A stretch of 64,000 nt of DNA from Acidobacteriota bacterium (GTDB lineage Bacteria > Acidobacteriota > Terriglobia > Acidiferrales > UBA7541), in assembly GCA_013287135.1 (NCBI GenBank), contig JABDEK010000002.1:1-64000 (forward strand). The letters are read 5' to 3'. Positions within the stretch are counted from its first letter, which is position 1, and each line of letters begins with the position of its first letter. A program made the position numbers and the translations under genes. This document shows, piece by piece, positions 1 to 8,127 of the stretch. The notes under the pieces are model-generated. The model saw only the letters and a program-made list of their open reading frames with translations. It was not told the DNA's origin and ran no database searches.

Positions 1-192
1 AACGTGACATTAGCTCAAATCCAGCCGGGCCAGACGATTTCGGCGCAAGGAGCTCCATCAGAATTGGATTCGGGAGGGTGGAAGCCTGCGCGGCTCCGCG
101 TTTTTAATCAGCAGGGAGAATTGATGGCGATTGCCGAGCCAGTGGTGCCACGCACGTACCAGCCAGTGGTAGTTCTCGAAGCAATTTCTTAG
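1..192 (+). CDS. truB: tRNA pseudouridine synthase B, C-terminal end (partial)
   Basis: Only the last 63 codons are present; the frame is open through the left edge and stops with TAG. The visible end, with a short strand reading VFNQQGELMAIAEPV followed by YQPVVVLEA, resembles the small PUA-like C-terminal domain that closes TruB, the enzyme that makes pseudouridine 55 in the T-loop of tRNA. The catalytic domain lies outside the window, so the call rests on this tail alone. Another PUA-domain protein is possible. It converges on the secretin gene, with about 50 bases between the two stops. Confidence 0.5.
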   Translation, partial: NVTLAQIQPGQTISAQGAPSELDSGGWKPARLRVFNQQGELMAIAEPVVPRTYQPVVVLEAIS

Positions 193-244
193 AGCCAATT
201 CTAATTTCAGATCCGCAGGAAGCCTCTTATCGGCCGGCGCGCGG

Positions 245-3200
245 CTATTGCGGCTGTTCAGGCGGTTGAGATGGTTCGGGCTGCGGCTGCTCGGGCTCCG
301 GTTGAGGCTGTGGTTGCGGCGGTGGCTGAGGCTGTAGCTGAGGCCGCGGCTGCGGAGGTTGAGGCTGGGGCTGAAACGCGGGCGGAAGCTGGCGTTCCTC
401 TCGTGTTGGACCTTGCGAGCCTGGACCTTCCGGAGCGCCGCGCCCTGCATAGATAACATGATCTTGCCGCGGAGAAAGCGCAACCATTCGCGGGGTGACG
501 AGTATCAACACTTGGGTGTCCTGGTTCTGAACGTCTTCGGTAGCGCCTAACAATCCCGCGCCGGCAACTTCTCCCAAATACGGCAGGCCATTCAGACTCT
601 TCTGATACTGCGGAGAACGAAATCCCGCCAATGCCGCGGTTTCATTCGTTTTCACGCGAACGGTCTGATGCACTTCTTCATTTGAAACTACAGGTATGTT
701 GTTCAGAATCGTTCCGGTGAGACTGGTGATGTCGAATTCGAGCTGCAAGGTAACCTCATCGTTCTGATGAATGCGCGGGGTTGCTTTCACCTTAACGCCG
801 AGGTCGATATATTCGGCATTCGGAAATTGCGTGCCGGGCGTGGTGGTACCGAGACCGCCACTGGCAAATGCCGAAGAATTAAGGATCACCGATACGGTAT
901 TGGAGCCCTCATTGGCGACTGCCAGATCCGGCTGTCCTGAAGTTGAAAACACATTGGTGACCGATGAAACTGGATTTGTTTGAACGGGGAATTCGAAGAG
1001 CGGAGCAAACGTTCCATCACCAAGACCCAGGAGCAAAGCCACAGAGTTGTCAGACTGCGCGGTGACCGCCAAATCCGGAAAGCCGTCAACATTGTAATCC
1101 GCAATAGCGATCGACGTGGGGCCGTTTCCCGCCGGGAAATTCGTCGTGGTGCCGAAGGTGCCATCGCCGTTGCCCAGTAAAATTGAGACGGAGTCTCCCG
1201 AGTTGGTGGAAGTCGCGGCGCCATTATTTGCAACCGCGAGATCCAGGATGTTGTCGCCGTTAAAGTCGGCGGACGCCACATAGACCGGAGCTTGGCCGGT
1301 AGCAAAGCTAACCGGCTTACCGAAGGTGCCGTCGCCATTTCCCAGATAAATCCATACTGTATTGTCGTTCTGATTGGTGACGGCTAGATCTAACTTGCCG
1401 TCATTATTGAAATCCGCGACCGTGAGCCCGGTAGGCGCATTGCCCGTCGGATAGTTTACGGCGGGCATGAAGGTGCCGTCGCCATTGCCCAGGAAGACGG
1501 AGATCGTATTGTCTTTCTGATTCGCGACGATCAAGTCAGTTTGTCCACCAGCGACTAGTGTAGCCGGAACGACGAAGGTGGGACGGTTTCCGGTCTTAAT
1601 GGGCGACCCGGAAGCTGCGGTGAAAGTACCGTCGCCATTGCCGAGCAGAATGGTGAGCGAATTTCCTAATTGGTTCGCCACCGCTAGATCGATATTCGTG
1701 TTGTTCTTCGCGTCAAACGTGCCGGTCGCGATAGAAACTGGCCCTGCCCCAGTGGTAGGCGCCGGCGTGAGCGGATTCTGAAAGGTGCCATCGCCATTGC
1801 CTAAAAGAATTGACAGAGTGTTGTCTGTTGAGTTGGCCACGATGAGATCTTGAAAATTATCCGCGTTCACATCTACCGAGCTCACGAAAGAAGGCCCGTT
1901 ACCCGTAGGATAATTTGTTTCCGGCAAATTGCCGAAGCTCAGCCCAGGAATGCTGACGCCGGCCGGGGTAGTAGTTCCGCTTCCCAGGCTGTTGGAATAT
2001 TGAGCGAGCGAAACTGGAAAACGTTCACCCACGAAAAATGTGGCAGGCTGATTATCTTCAGCGCGCAGCAAAATACGGCGGCCATGACGGACCAGTGAAA
2101 GCATGTCTGAGAAACTCGCTGCAGCGCCGGGCAGGGTGTACAGAAACGTAGATGCTCCTCCACCGAACGCGAGCAGCGGAGGAATCAGCGAACCAACATT
2201 TACCTGACCTGATCCCAGTAATCCGGCTAGTTGAGTTGGATTGAGTCCACCGAGTGCGGAACTTCCGAAGATTTGAGTGAGCACGGAAATTAATCCAGGA
2301 AGGCCGGACTCCGCTTCCGCGACGGCATTGGAAGGGATTGTATAGAGTTTTGCGCTGTTTGGCGGAGTGATACCGAGCTTGCGCTCGGCATCGCGATCCA
2401 TCTCCAGTATCTCAATTTCCAGAACGAGTTCGCCAACCGGATGATCGAGGTCCTCGATCACTCCGCTAGCCAGCGCAATGGCTTGCGGGGAGGCGCGCAT
2501 GGTGAGCGTTCGGCTGTGAGTGTCAAGCTGGCTGCGACTGACACCTGCGATATCGCGGACCAGATGAGACATCTCGGTCATCTGTTCGTTAGTTTCGGTT
2601 CCAGAAAAGAGAACGGTGCGCACAATTGAAATATCGTAGTCTTTGCGTTTTTGTGGGGTGTCGTCGCCTACGAAAAAGAGGTTCTTAGTCAAAGGCCGCC
2701 AGAAAGTGTGAGTTTCTTCGCCCAGCAGCCGCATCACGGTAGCAAAGTCAAGGTCATCTGCGTCCAGACGAACCTGGCGCGATCGTAAGTCCACGTCGAA
2801 TGCTACTTCCACGCCGAACCGCCGCGCGATTTCTTCATATGCAGATTGTGTATTGCCGCGCAGCTTGAAGTTTTGTTTGCCAGGCAAATGTGCCAGGTGC
2901 ATTTCGTGTTGAAGTTCCGGGGCGGCCACAAGTTCTTTTTCGTGCCTCGGATCCAGGGCGGATAGTTCGATCAGCCGTTCGCGTATAACTTTATTGGAGG
3001 GATCAAGTTCGCGGGCTTCGCGCAAAATTCGCAAGGCTGCCGGAATTTCGCCGGATATGGCGTGGCGCTCGGCGAGATCGGCTTTCATCTGAACAACATG
3101 ACTCTTGGCTATTTCCCGTTGAGCAAAGTAATCGGTATCGTGAGGCGCCCAGTTCACCGCATCGACATAGGCTTGGTAGGCCGCTTGCCAATCGCCACTC

Positions 3201-3508
3201 TGTTCCGCGCGGAGACCTTGTTTCTCGGCTTGCTTTGCTTTCTTTAGATCGGCTTTTATGGTCGGCGATTTCGAAGAGGTCGTAGAGTCAGGCGATCCCG
3301 GCGCAGCTTGCTTGGCATCCGTGGCGGAAGAGTTGGCGGGCTGAGGCTGTTTCTCTTGCGGCTGTGTGGCAGTAGCCGACTGAGATTGGGTCGCGGCCGG
3401 CGATCGCGGATTCGCCGCCAGCCTACCGAACAGAGAAATTGTCAGGATCCAGACCAACGCGATGGCTAGGTTAAACAGCCTCGGTCGGCGTGGAAGCGGC
3501 ATAAGCAT
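245..3508 (-). CDS. Secretin-family protein with FG-GAP repeats inserted in the secretin domain
   Basis: A 1087-residue exported protein related to GspD/PilQ secretins, which form outer-membrane rings for type II secretion or type IV pili. Order: membrane/signal segment (about 12-30), low-complexity linker (40-80), TPR-like helices (85-190), an STN/secretin N-domain-like region (205-285), a short N1-like domain (290-355) and the start of the secretin domain (LVLEIEILEMDR, 361-372). Residues about 530-878 are FG-GAP/VCBS-type repeats with six GDGTF motifs and a degenerate seventh unit. The secretin domain then resumes (VKVKATPRIH; VRVKTNETAALAGF; VLILVTPRMV) to about 1010. The tail 1041-1087 is rich in Pro, Gln and Glu. 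No other secretion genes lie beside it. A start at the second Met, two codons later, is equally possible. Confidence 0.85.
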   Translation of the reverse strand: MLMPLPRRPRLFNLAIALVWILTISLFGRLAANPRSPAATQSQSATATQPQEKQPQPANSSATDAKQAAPGSPDSTTSSKSPTIKADLKKAKQAEKQGLRAEQSGDWQAAYQAYVDAVNWAPHDTDYFAQREIAKSHVVQMKADLAERHAISGEIPAALRILREARELDPSNKVIRERLIELSALDPRHEKELVAAPELQHEMHLAHLPGKQNFKLRGNTQSAYEEIARRFGVEVAFDVDLRSRQVRLDADDLDFATVMRLLGEETHTFWRPLTKNLFFVGDDTPQKRKDYDISIVRTVLFSGTETNEQMTEMSHLVRDIAGVSRSQLDTHSRTLTMRASPQAIALASGVIEDLDHPVGELVLEIEILEMDRDAERKLGITPPNSAKLYTIPSNAVAEAESGLPGLISVLTQIFGSSALGGLNPTQLAGLLGSGQVNVGSLIPPLLAFGGGASTFLYTLPGAAASFSDMLSLVRHGRRILLRAEDNQPATFFVGERFPVSLAQYSNSLGSGTTTPAGVSIPGLSFGNLPETNYPTGNGPSFVSSVDVNADNFQDLIVANSTDNTLSILLGNGDGTFQNPLTPAPTTGAGPVSIATGTFDAKNNTNIDLAVANQLGNSLTILLGNGDGTFTAASGSPIKTGNRPTFVVPATLVAGGQTDLIVANQKDNTISVFLGNGDGTFMPAVNYPTGNAPTGLTVADFNNDGKLDLAVTNQNDNTVWIYLGNGDGTFGKPVSFATGQAPVYVASADFNGDNILDLAVANNGAATSTNSGDSVSILLGNGDGTFGTTTNFPAGNGPTSIAIADYNVDGFPDLAVTAQSDNSVALLLGLGDGTFAPLFEFPVQTNPVSSVTNVFSTSGQPDLAVANEGSNTVSVILNSSAFASGGLGTTTPGTQFPNAEYIDLGVKVKATPRIHQNDEVTLQLEFDITSLTGTILNNIPVVSNEEVHQTVRVKTNETAALAGFRSPQYQKSLNGLPYLGEVAGAGLLGATEDVQNQDTQVLILVTPRMVALSPRQDHVIYAGRGAPEGPGSQGPTREERQLPPAFQPQPQPPQPRPQLQPQPPPQPQPQPEPEQPQPEPSQPPEQPQ
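875..1921 (-). repeat. FG-GAP/VCBS-type coding repeats inside the secretin gene
   Basis: About seven units of roughly 50 codons. Each has a calcium-site-like acidic loop (for example DFNNDGKLD or DFNGDNILD), then LAVAN or a variant, and six end in GDGTF; the last unit keeps only DLAVAN and NTVSVIL. In beta-propeller proteins such loops bind calcium and the units form blades, so seven units could make one complete propeller. The repetition visible in the DNA is explained by the protein. Confidence 0.85.
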
Positions 3509-3616
3509 TCAGATGCGGCGAACCCTCTGTTCGTTAGCAAGAACCGGAACACGAAATGGTGCGCTAAAGATATATTGTACAGGGAATTAAGCGTCGCCGA
3601 GCAGGTCTAGAATTGC

Positions 3617-3645
3617 TTGCTATTGGGTTTGCACAGAGATACACT
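3617..3645 (+). promoter_or_regulatory. Candidate sigma-70-type promoter of the iron-uptake operon
   Basis: TTGCTA (3617-3622) and TACACT (3640-3645) are separated by 17 bases, about 40 bases before the FTR1 start, in the gap between divergent genes. Each hexamer departs from consensus at two positions. I see no clear Fur-type palindrome in this gap. Confidence 0.35.
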
Positions 3646-3684
3646 GGGAATGCTAGTTGAAACAAGTTTACAACTGGGATTTTG

Positions 3685-4947
3685 ATGCTATCTGCGCTTC
3701 TTGTGGCACTTCGTGAAGGCGTTGAAGCCGCGCTTGTCGTTGGTATCGTCCTCGTTTACCTAAATCGTACTGGACGCCGCGCACTGACGTCGTACGTCTG
3801 GGGCGCGGTGATTCTCGCCTCGGCTGCCAGTTTTGCTGCTGCATTGTTGCTACAGCGCTGGCATATCAGCGAAGACGGTTTTGAAGGTTTGTTGATGCTG
3901 GCCGCCGCTGTTCTGGTGGTCACCATGATTGTGTGGATGAATCGTGTGGCGCGCCATTTGAAGAAAGAGATCGAGCAGCGCGTGGAAAGCTATGCGCAAA
4001 AATCCACAAGGGCCGCCGGTTGGGGCATCGGATTCTTTGTATTTCTAATGGTGTTGCGTGAAGGAGCTGAACTGGTTTTAATCCTGCGCGCCGTGGAGCT
4101 ATCGAGCGTGGGTGTGCAAGTATGGATTGGAACCGGACTGGGAATTGCGATAGCGATTGCCGTTGGTCTCTTCTTTTTTCAAGGCACGTTGCGGATTCCT
4201 CTTCATCGATTTTTCGCAGCCACCAGCGCAATTTTAATGGTGGTGGCATTTCAGCTTTTGCTTACCGGCGTGCACGAATTAAGCGAAGCTATGTGGATTC
4301 CGTCGAGCAAGACAGAAATGGCGACGATCGGACCGATTGTGCGCAATGAGGTTTTCTTTTTCGTGGTGATACTCGGTGTGGCGGCGCTGGTGGTATTGCG
4401 CGAGTGGTTCAGCGCGAAGAAGCCTGCACCCTCCGAACCAGCCAACCCGGCTGAGCGGCGGATGCGGGAATGGGAATTTCGCCGGCAGCGGCGTTGGAGT
4501 TTCGCTGCGGCTGTATTGTGCGTGGCGGTTGTTTTATCGTTTGCCGCAGAGTATGTGTACGCGCGTTCGGCGGCTGCGCCTTCCCCAGCGCAGGCTCTGG
4601 TGGCACAGAATGGGCAAGTGCGCATCCCGCTTTCTGAACTTAACGATTCGAGTTTGCATTTTTATACGGCTGATGTGAACGGGAACGTCATACGGTTTAT
4701 GGTGATTCACAAACAGAATGGCGATTATGCCACGGCGCTGGATGCTTGCCAGATTTGCGGCAGGGCAGGGTATCGCCAGGAAGGCCAGAACGTGATCTGC
4801 CGGAATTGCGCCGCGGCGATTTATATTCCCTCCATTGGCGAATCAGGCGGTTGCAATCCAATCGCGGTCACATCTCGAGTTCAAGCTGGAGAAGTGGTTG
4901 TGGATCTATCGGCGCTAGGCGATTCCGCCTCCAGGATTCATTCCTAA
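3685..4947 (+). CDS. FTR1-family iron permease fused to a DUF2318 (Fe-S-membrane) domain
   Basis: High-affinity iron transporter of the inner membrane. The FTR1 part has about seven membrane helices and both REXXE iron-translocation motifs: REGVE at 10-14 in the first helix and REGAE at 125-129. After a further helix (about 272-295) a soluble domain carries CQIC (355-358) and CRNC (372-375), the cysteine pairs of DUF2318, a domain often fused or linked to FTR1 permeases. A TTG codon directly before the ATG is an alternative start. Two ABC permeases and an ATPase follow within three bases or by overlap, as in the Campylobacter p19/FTR1 and E. coli fet-type iron systems. The periplasmic iron protein P19 is not in this operon. 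Confidence 0.9.
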   Translation: MLSALLVALREGVEAALVVGIVLVYLNRTGRRALTSYVWGAVILASAASFAAALLLQRWHISEDGFEGLLMLAAAVLVVTMIVWMNRVARHLKKEIEQRVESYAQKSTRAAGWGIGFFVFLMVLREGAELVLILRAVELSSVGVQVWIGTGLGIAIAIAVGLFFFQGTLRIPLHRFFAATSAILMVVAFQLLLTGVHELSEAMWIPSSKTEMATIGPIVRNEVFFFVVILGVAALVVLREWFSAKKPAPSEPANPAERRMREWEFRRQRRWSFAAAVLCVAVVLSFAAEYVYARSAAAPSPAQALVAQNGQVRIPLSELNDSSLHFYTADVNGNVIRFMVIHKQNGDYATALDACQICGRAGYRQEGQNVICRNCAAAIYIPSIGESGGCNPIAVTSRVQAGEVVVDLSALGDSASRIHS

Positions 4948-4950
4948 CAA

Positions 4951-6273
4951 ATGTTCGGCCGCCTGGTAAAAGAATCCTTCGTCCGTAATCCGCGCCGGAA
5001 ATTGCTTACCGCTGCCGCGCTGGTTGTGGGCATGGCGGTGGCGACTTCAACGTTAACCATTGCGCTAGAAGTGGGCGACAGGCTAGCCCGAGAGTTTCGC
5101 AGTCTTGGCGCGAATTTGCTCGTCACCCCTCAGTCGGACACGCTTCCAGTAGAAATTGGCGGCGTGGATTATCGTCCGGTGAATGAAGGCGCGTATTTGA
5201 GCGAAGCTGATCTCGGAAAGATGAAAACGATATTCTGGCGGCACAACGTATTGGGTTTTACTCCATTTCTGGATGTTCCGATCGCGATCCAACAATCTGA
5301 AAACGCTGCACCCACGCGCACGATGCTGATCGGCACATGGAATGCAAAAGAAGTGCCGGTGCCGGATGGAACAACGTTTAAGACTGGGGTGAGCGTAACG
5401 CATCCCTGGTGGAAAATTCGTGGCCGCTGGTTTCGTGATGGCGCGAACGAATGCGTAATCGGAGCGGCGCTGGCGAAGACGATGCCCGGAATAGTTCCGG
5501 GAAAAGTTATTTACGTTAGCGATGAAACGGGTGTGAATTCCGTACAGGACCACTCGACCCTTGCGAAGGGAACTCCTCTGGAAGTGGTTGGCATCGTTTC
5601 CACGGACGACGCGGAAGATAAAGCGGTTCTCGCGCCACTGGAAATTGCTCAAAACATATCCGGTCATCCCGGAAAGTTTCGTCAGCTATTCGTTAGCGCC
5701 TTGACAAAACCCGCAGATGCGTTCTCTGAACGCGATCCGTTGAAAATGACGCCGACGGAATACGATCGCTGGTTTTGCTCACCCTATATTTCTTCGATTG
5801 CTTTTCAAATCAAAACCGTATTGCCCGGCACAGAGGTGCGCACGATTCGTCGCGTGGCTGACACAGAAGGAAACATTCTGTCGCGTGTGAGTACGTTGCT
5901 GTGGATTGTCACGCTCACGGCTCTGATAGCTGCGGCTTTGGCGGTAGCGGCAACGTCAGCCACCACCGTGCTCGAACGGCGCGGGGAAGTCGGTGTGATG
6001 AAGGCTCTGGGAGCAACCAATACTCTGGTCGCAGGAATATTTTTGGCCGAACAACTCCTTCTGGCCATTGCTGGAGCTTCCATGGGCTTTGTTCTAGGCG
6101 CGCTGTTGGCCAGGAGTCTCGGGTCCAGCATTTTTGGCACGCCCGCGTCGCCGCGCCTGATTTTATTTCCAGTGGTTCTTGGCCTTGCTGCGATTGTGGC
6201 GTTTACCGGAAGCTTGATTCCTCTACGACGCGCAGCGCACTTCAATCCCGCACCGATTCTGCGGGGCGAATAA
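4951..6273 (+). CDS. FtsX/MacB-type ABC permease, first of the iron-uptake pair
   Basis: A 440-residue inner-membrane permease. It has an N-terminal helix (about 20-42), a large periplasmic domain (about 45-310) and three C-terminal helices (about 315-435) with the conserved coupling region GEVGVMKALGAT, ending in LRRAAHFNPAPILRGE as in FtsX-like permeases. It begins three bases after the FTR1 stop and its stop overlaps the next start by one base (TAATG), so it should be translated in series with its neighbours. Known FTR1-linked ABC systems include two such permeases. The molecule they move is not settled, so I infer only a part in iron uptake or reduction. Confidence 0.85.
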   Translation: MFGRLVKESFVRNPRRKLLTAAALVVGMAVATSTLTIALEVGDRLAREFRSLGANLLVTPQSDTLPVEIGGVDYRPVNEGAYLSEADLGKMKTIFWRHNVLGFTPFLDVPIAIQQSENAAPTRTMLIGTWNAKEVPVPDGTTFKTGVSVTHPWWKIRGRWFRDGANECVIGAALAKTMPGIVPGKVIYVSDETGVNSVQDHSTLAKGTPLEVVGIVSTDDAEDKAVLAPLEIAQNISGHPGKFRQLFVSALTKPADAFSERDPLKMTPTEYDRWFCSPYISSIAFQIKTVLPGTEVRTIRRVADTEGNILSRVSTLLWIVTLTALIAAALAVAATSATTVLERRGEVGVMKALGATNTLVAGIFLAEQLLLAIAGASMGFVLGALLARSLGSSIFGTPASPRLILFPVVLGLAAIVAFTGSLIPLRRAAHFNPAPILRGE

Positions 6274-7406
6274 TGTTTTGGCGCCTGCTTTGGAAACTTT
6301 TGCGCGGAAGCGGTGGCAGATTAGCTGTGGCGATTCTCGCGCTAGTTAGCTGCGCAATGGTTGTCTCCGCTCTGTTGAATCTGGAATTTGACATCGAGCG
6401 CAAACTCACACAGGAATTCCGTACCTTGGGAGCGAACTTATTGATTTCGCCCCGGAACGCGCAAATCACCGGCAGCAGCCCAGCCGAAGTGATGATCGAG
6501 AGCGAAGTATCGGCCGCGATTCAAAGTGTAAAAGATCCTAATGTCATGGCGGCAGCGCCCTTCCTCTACGTTGTCGGAAGCGCCCAGAACACAGCGGTGG
6601 TTATCGCAGGGACCCATCTCGAAGAATTGCCGAAACTTGAGCCGGCTTGGAGGATAGAGGGCGAGTGGAAATCGTCCCAGGCCCAGCAAACCGCGTGCTT
6701 GGTGGGACGTAACGTCGCGCAGCAGCTAAAGCTTGCTGTTGGCAGCTCAGTCAGTCTGACCTACTTGAAAAAAAATGCGCAGCTTAAGGTGGCCGGAATC
6801 ATAGATGCGGGCGGAGCGGAAGATAACCAAGTTTTCCTAGAGCTGGCGGAAGCGCAAGACCTCGCAGGCCTTCCCGGACAAATCAGCTTCGCGCAATTGA
6901 GCGTGAGCGGAACGACAACGGGCATTTCGCATTATGCCGCGCGGCTCGCCGCTGCATTGCCGGCTTATGAAGTAAAACCAATTCGCCAAATCACAGAAGC
7001 GGAGGGCGACCTGCTAAGCCGCATCCGCTTGCTCATCGTTTCCATGATTGTGCTGATCTCCGCGTTGACGGCTCTTTGCGTTTTAGGAACGATGGCGGCG
7101 CTAGCTATGGAACGCCGGCAGGACGTGGGCCTGATGAAGGCGCTGGGTGGGTCGATCGGACGCATCGTTACATTATTCATGGCTGAAGTGGGAGTGCTGG
7201 GCGCGGCGGGTGGATTTATCGGTGCGATCTTAGGCTTAGAGCTTTCACGCTGGATGGGCCAGCGCGTTTTTGGCCAGGCAATTTCGTCGCGTTGGGAAAT
7301 CTTTCCATGGACGATCATTCTTACGGTGGCCATCGCACTTGCGGGAGCGCTTCCATTGCGGCTGCTGGGCAAAGTAAAACCGGCCATAATTTTTCGGGAG
7401 CAATGA
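6273..7406 (+). CDS. FtsX/MacB-type ABC permease, second of the iron-uptake pair
   Basis: A 377-residue paralogue of the preceding permease: an N-terminal helix, a periplasmic domain that opens with FRTLGANLLISPRNA (the first permease has FRSLGANLLVTPQSD), and three C-terminal helices with QDVGLMKALGGS. I chose the ATG at 6273 because it overlaps the upstream stop as TAATG and starts directly with the membrane segment; the longer open frame to the left lies inside the previous gene. The gene ends one base before the GTG start of the ATPase. The two permeases very likely form a heterodimer, inferred from pairing and similarity. Confidence 0.85.
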   Translation: MFWRLLWKLLRGSGGRLAVAILALVSCAMVVSALLNLEFDIERKLTQEFRTLGANLLISPRNAQITGSSPAEVMIESEVSAAIQSVKDPNVMAAAPFLYVVGSAQNTAVVIAGTHLEELPKLEPAWRIEGEWKSSQAQQTACLVGRNVAQQLKLAVGSSVSLTYLKKNAQLKVAGIIDAGGAEDNQVFLELAEAQDLAGLPGQISFAQLSVSGTTTGISHYAARLAAALPAYEVKPIRQITEAEGDLLSRIRLLIVSMIVLISALTALCVLGTMAALAMERRQDVGLMKALGGSIGRIVTLFMAEVGVLGAAGGFIGAILGLELSRWMGQRVFGQAISSRWEIFPWTIILTVAIALAGALPLRLLGKVKPAIIFREQ

Positions 7407-8096
7407 GTGGCGACGCTCGTACGAGTGGATGACCTGCGCAAAGAATTCGGAAAGGTGCGCGCGCTTGCGGGCGTGTCGTTCAACGTGGAAGCGGGCGAAT
7501 GGATCGCCATCATGGGACCTTCGGGCTCAGGAAAGACGACACTGATTAATATTTTAGGCGGCCTGGACACGCCCACTTCAGGACAAGCGATTGTGGACGA
7601 AGTAGATGTTGCGCGGCTGGACGAATCCGGACTCACTCGTTTTAGAGCGCAAAAGATTGGATTTATTTTTCAACAATTTCATCTGGTGCCATATCTGACG
7701 GCGGTTGAAAACGTGATGTTAGCTCAATATTTTCATAGCGCCACGGATGAAAAAGAAGCGCAGCTAGCGCTTGAACGTGTGGGCTTGGCCGATCGCATCG
7801 AGCATCTTCCCGGGGCCTTGTCCGGAGGCGAGCAGCAACGCGTGGCCGTCGCGCGTGCGCTGATCAATCATCCGAAACTGATTCTGGCCGACGAACCTAC
7901 GGGAAATCTCGACGAAGCGAATGAAGAGACCGTGATCCAGCTTTTTCGGGAATTGCACAGCGAGGGACACACGATCCTGATGGTGACGCACGATCCTGCC
8001 ATCGGAAATCTTGCGGATCGTCGCATCGAATTCGCGCATGGCCGTTTGGTGAAAGTCACGCCCTCGAATGATGCGTCGCGGAACGCTTACAGATAA
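7407..8096 (+). CDS. ABC transporter ATPase (LolD/MacB class) of the iron-uptake operon
   Basis: A 229-residue nucleotide-binding subunit with every expected motif: Walker A GPSGSGKTT (about 36-44), Q-loop region FIFQQFHLVPYLTA, signature LSGGEQQRVAVARAL (about 137-151), Walker B LILADEPTGNLDE and the H-loop VTHDP. It belongs to the class that drives FtsX-like permeases, matching the two permeases before it. The start is GTG, directly after the upstream TGA. It closes the four-gene run. The neighbouring peptidase gene is convergent. Confidence 0.92.
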   Translation: MATLVRVDDLRKEFGKVRALAGVSFNVEAGEWIAIMGPSGSGKTTLINILGGLDTPTSGQAIVDEVDVARLDESGLTRFRAQKIGFIFQQFHLVPYLTAVENVMLAQYFHSATDEKEAQLALERVGLADRIEHLPGALSGGEQQRVAVARALINHPKLILADEPTGNLDEANEETVIQLFRELHSEGHTILMVTHDPAIGNLADRRIEFAHGRLVKVTPSNDASRNAYR

Positions 8097-8127
8097 CTGC
8101 CCGTTAGCCAGGCCGCAAGCAGTCGAT

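Noticed and set aside
245-560. Open frames on both strands with Ala/Val- or Arg/Ser-rich translations
   Set aside because: They are shadows of the Pro/Gln-rich secretin tail, whose repetitive codons keep several frames open.
875-1921. Regular repetition that might be a CRISPR or satellite array
   Set aside because: The repeats are unequal, have no constant spacer and translate in one frame into FG-GAP units.
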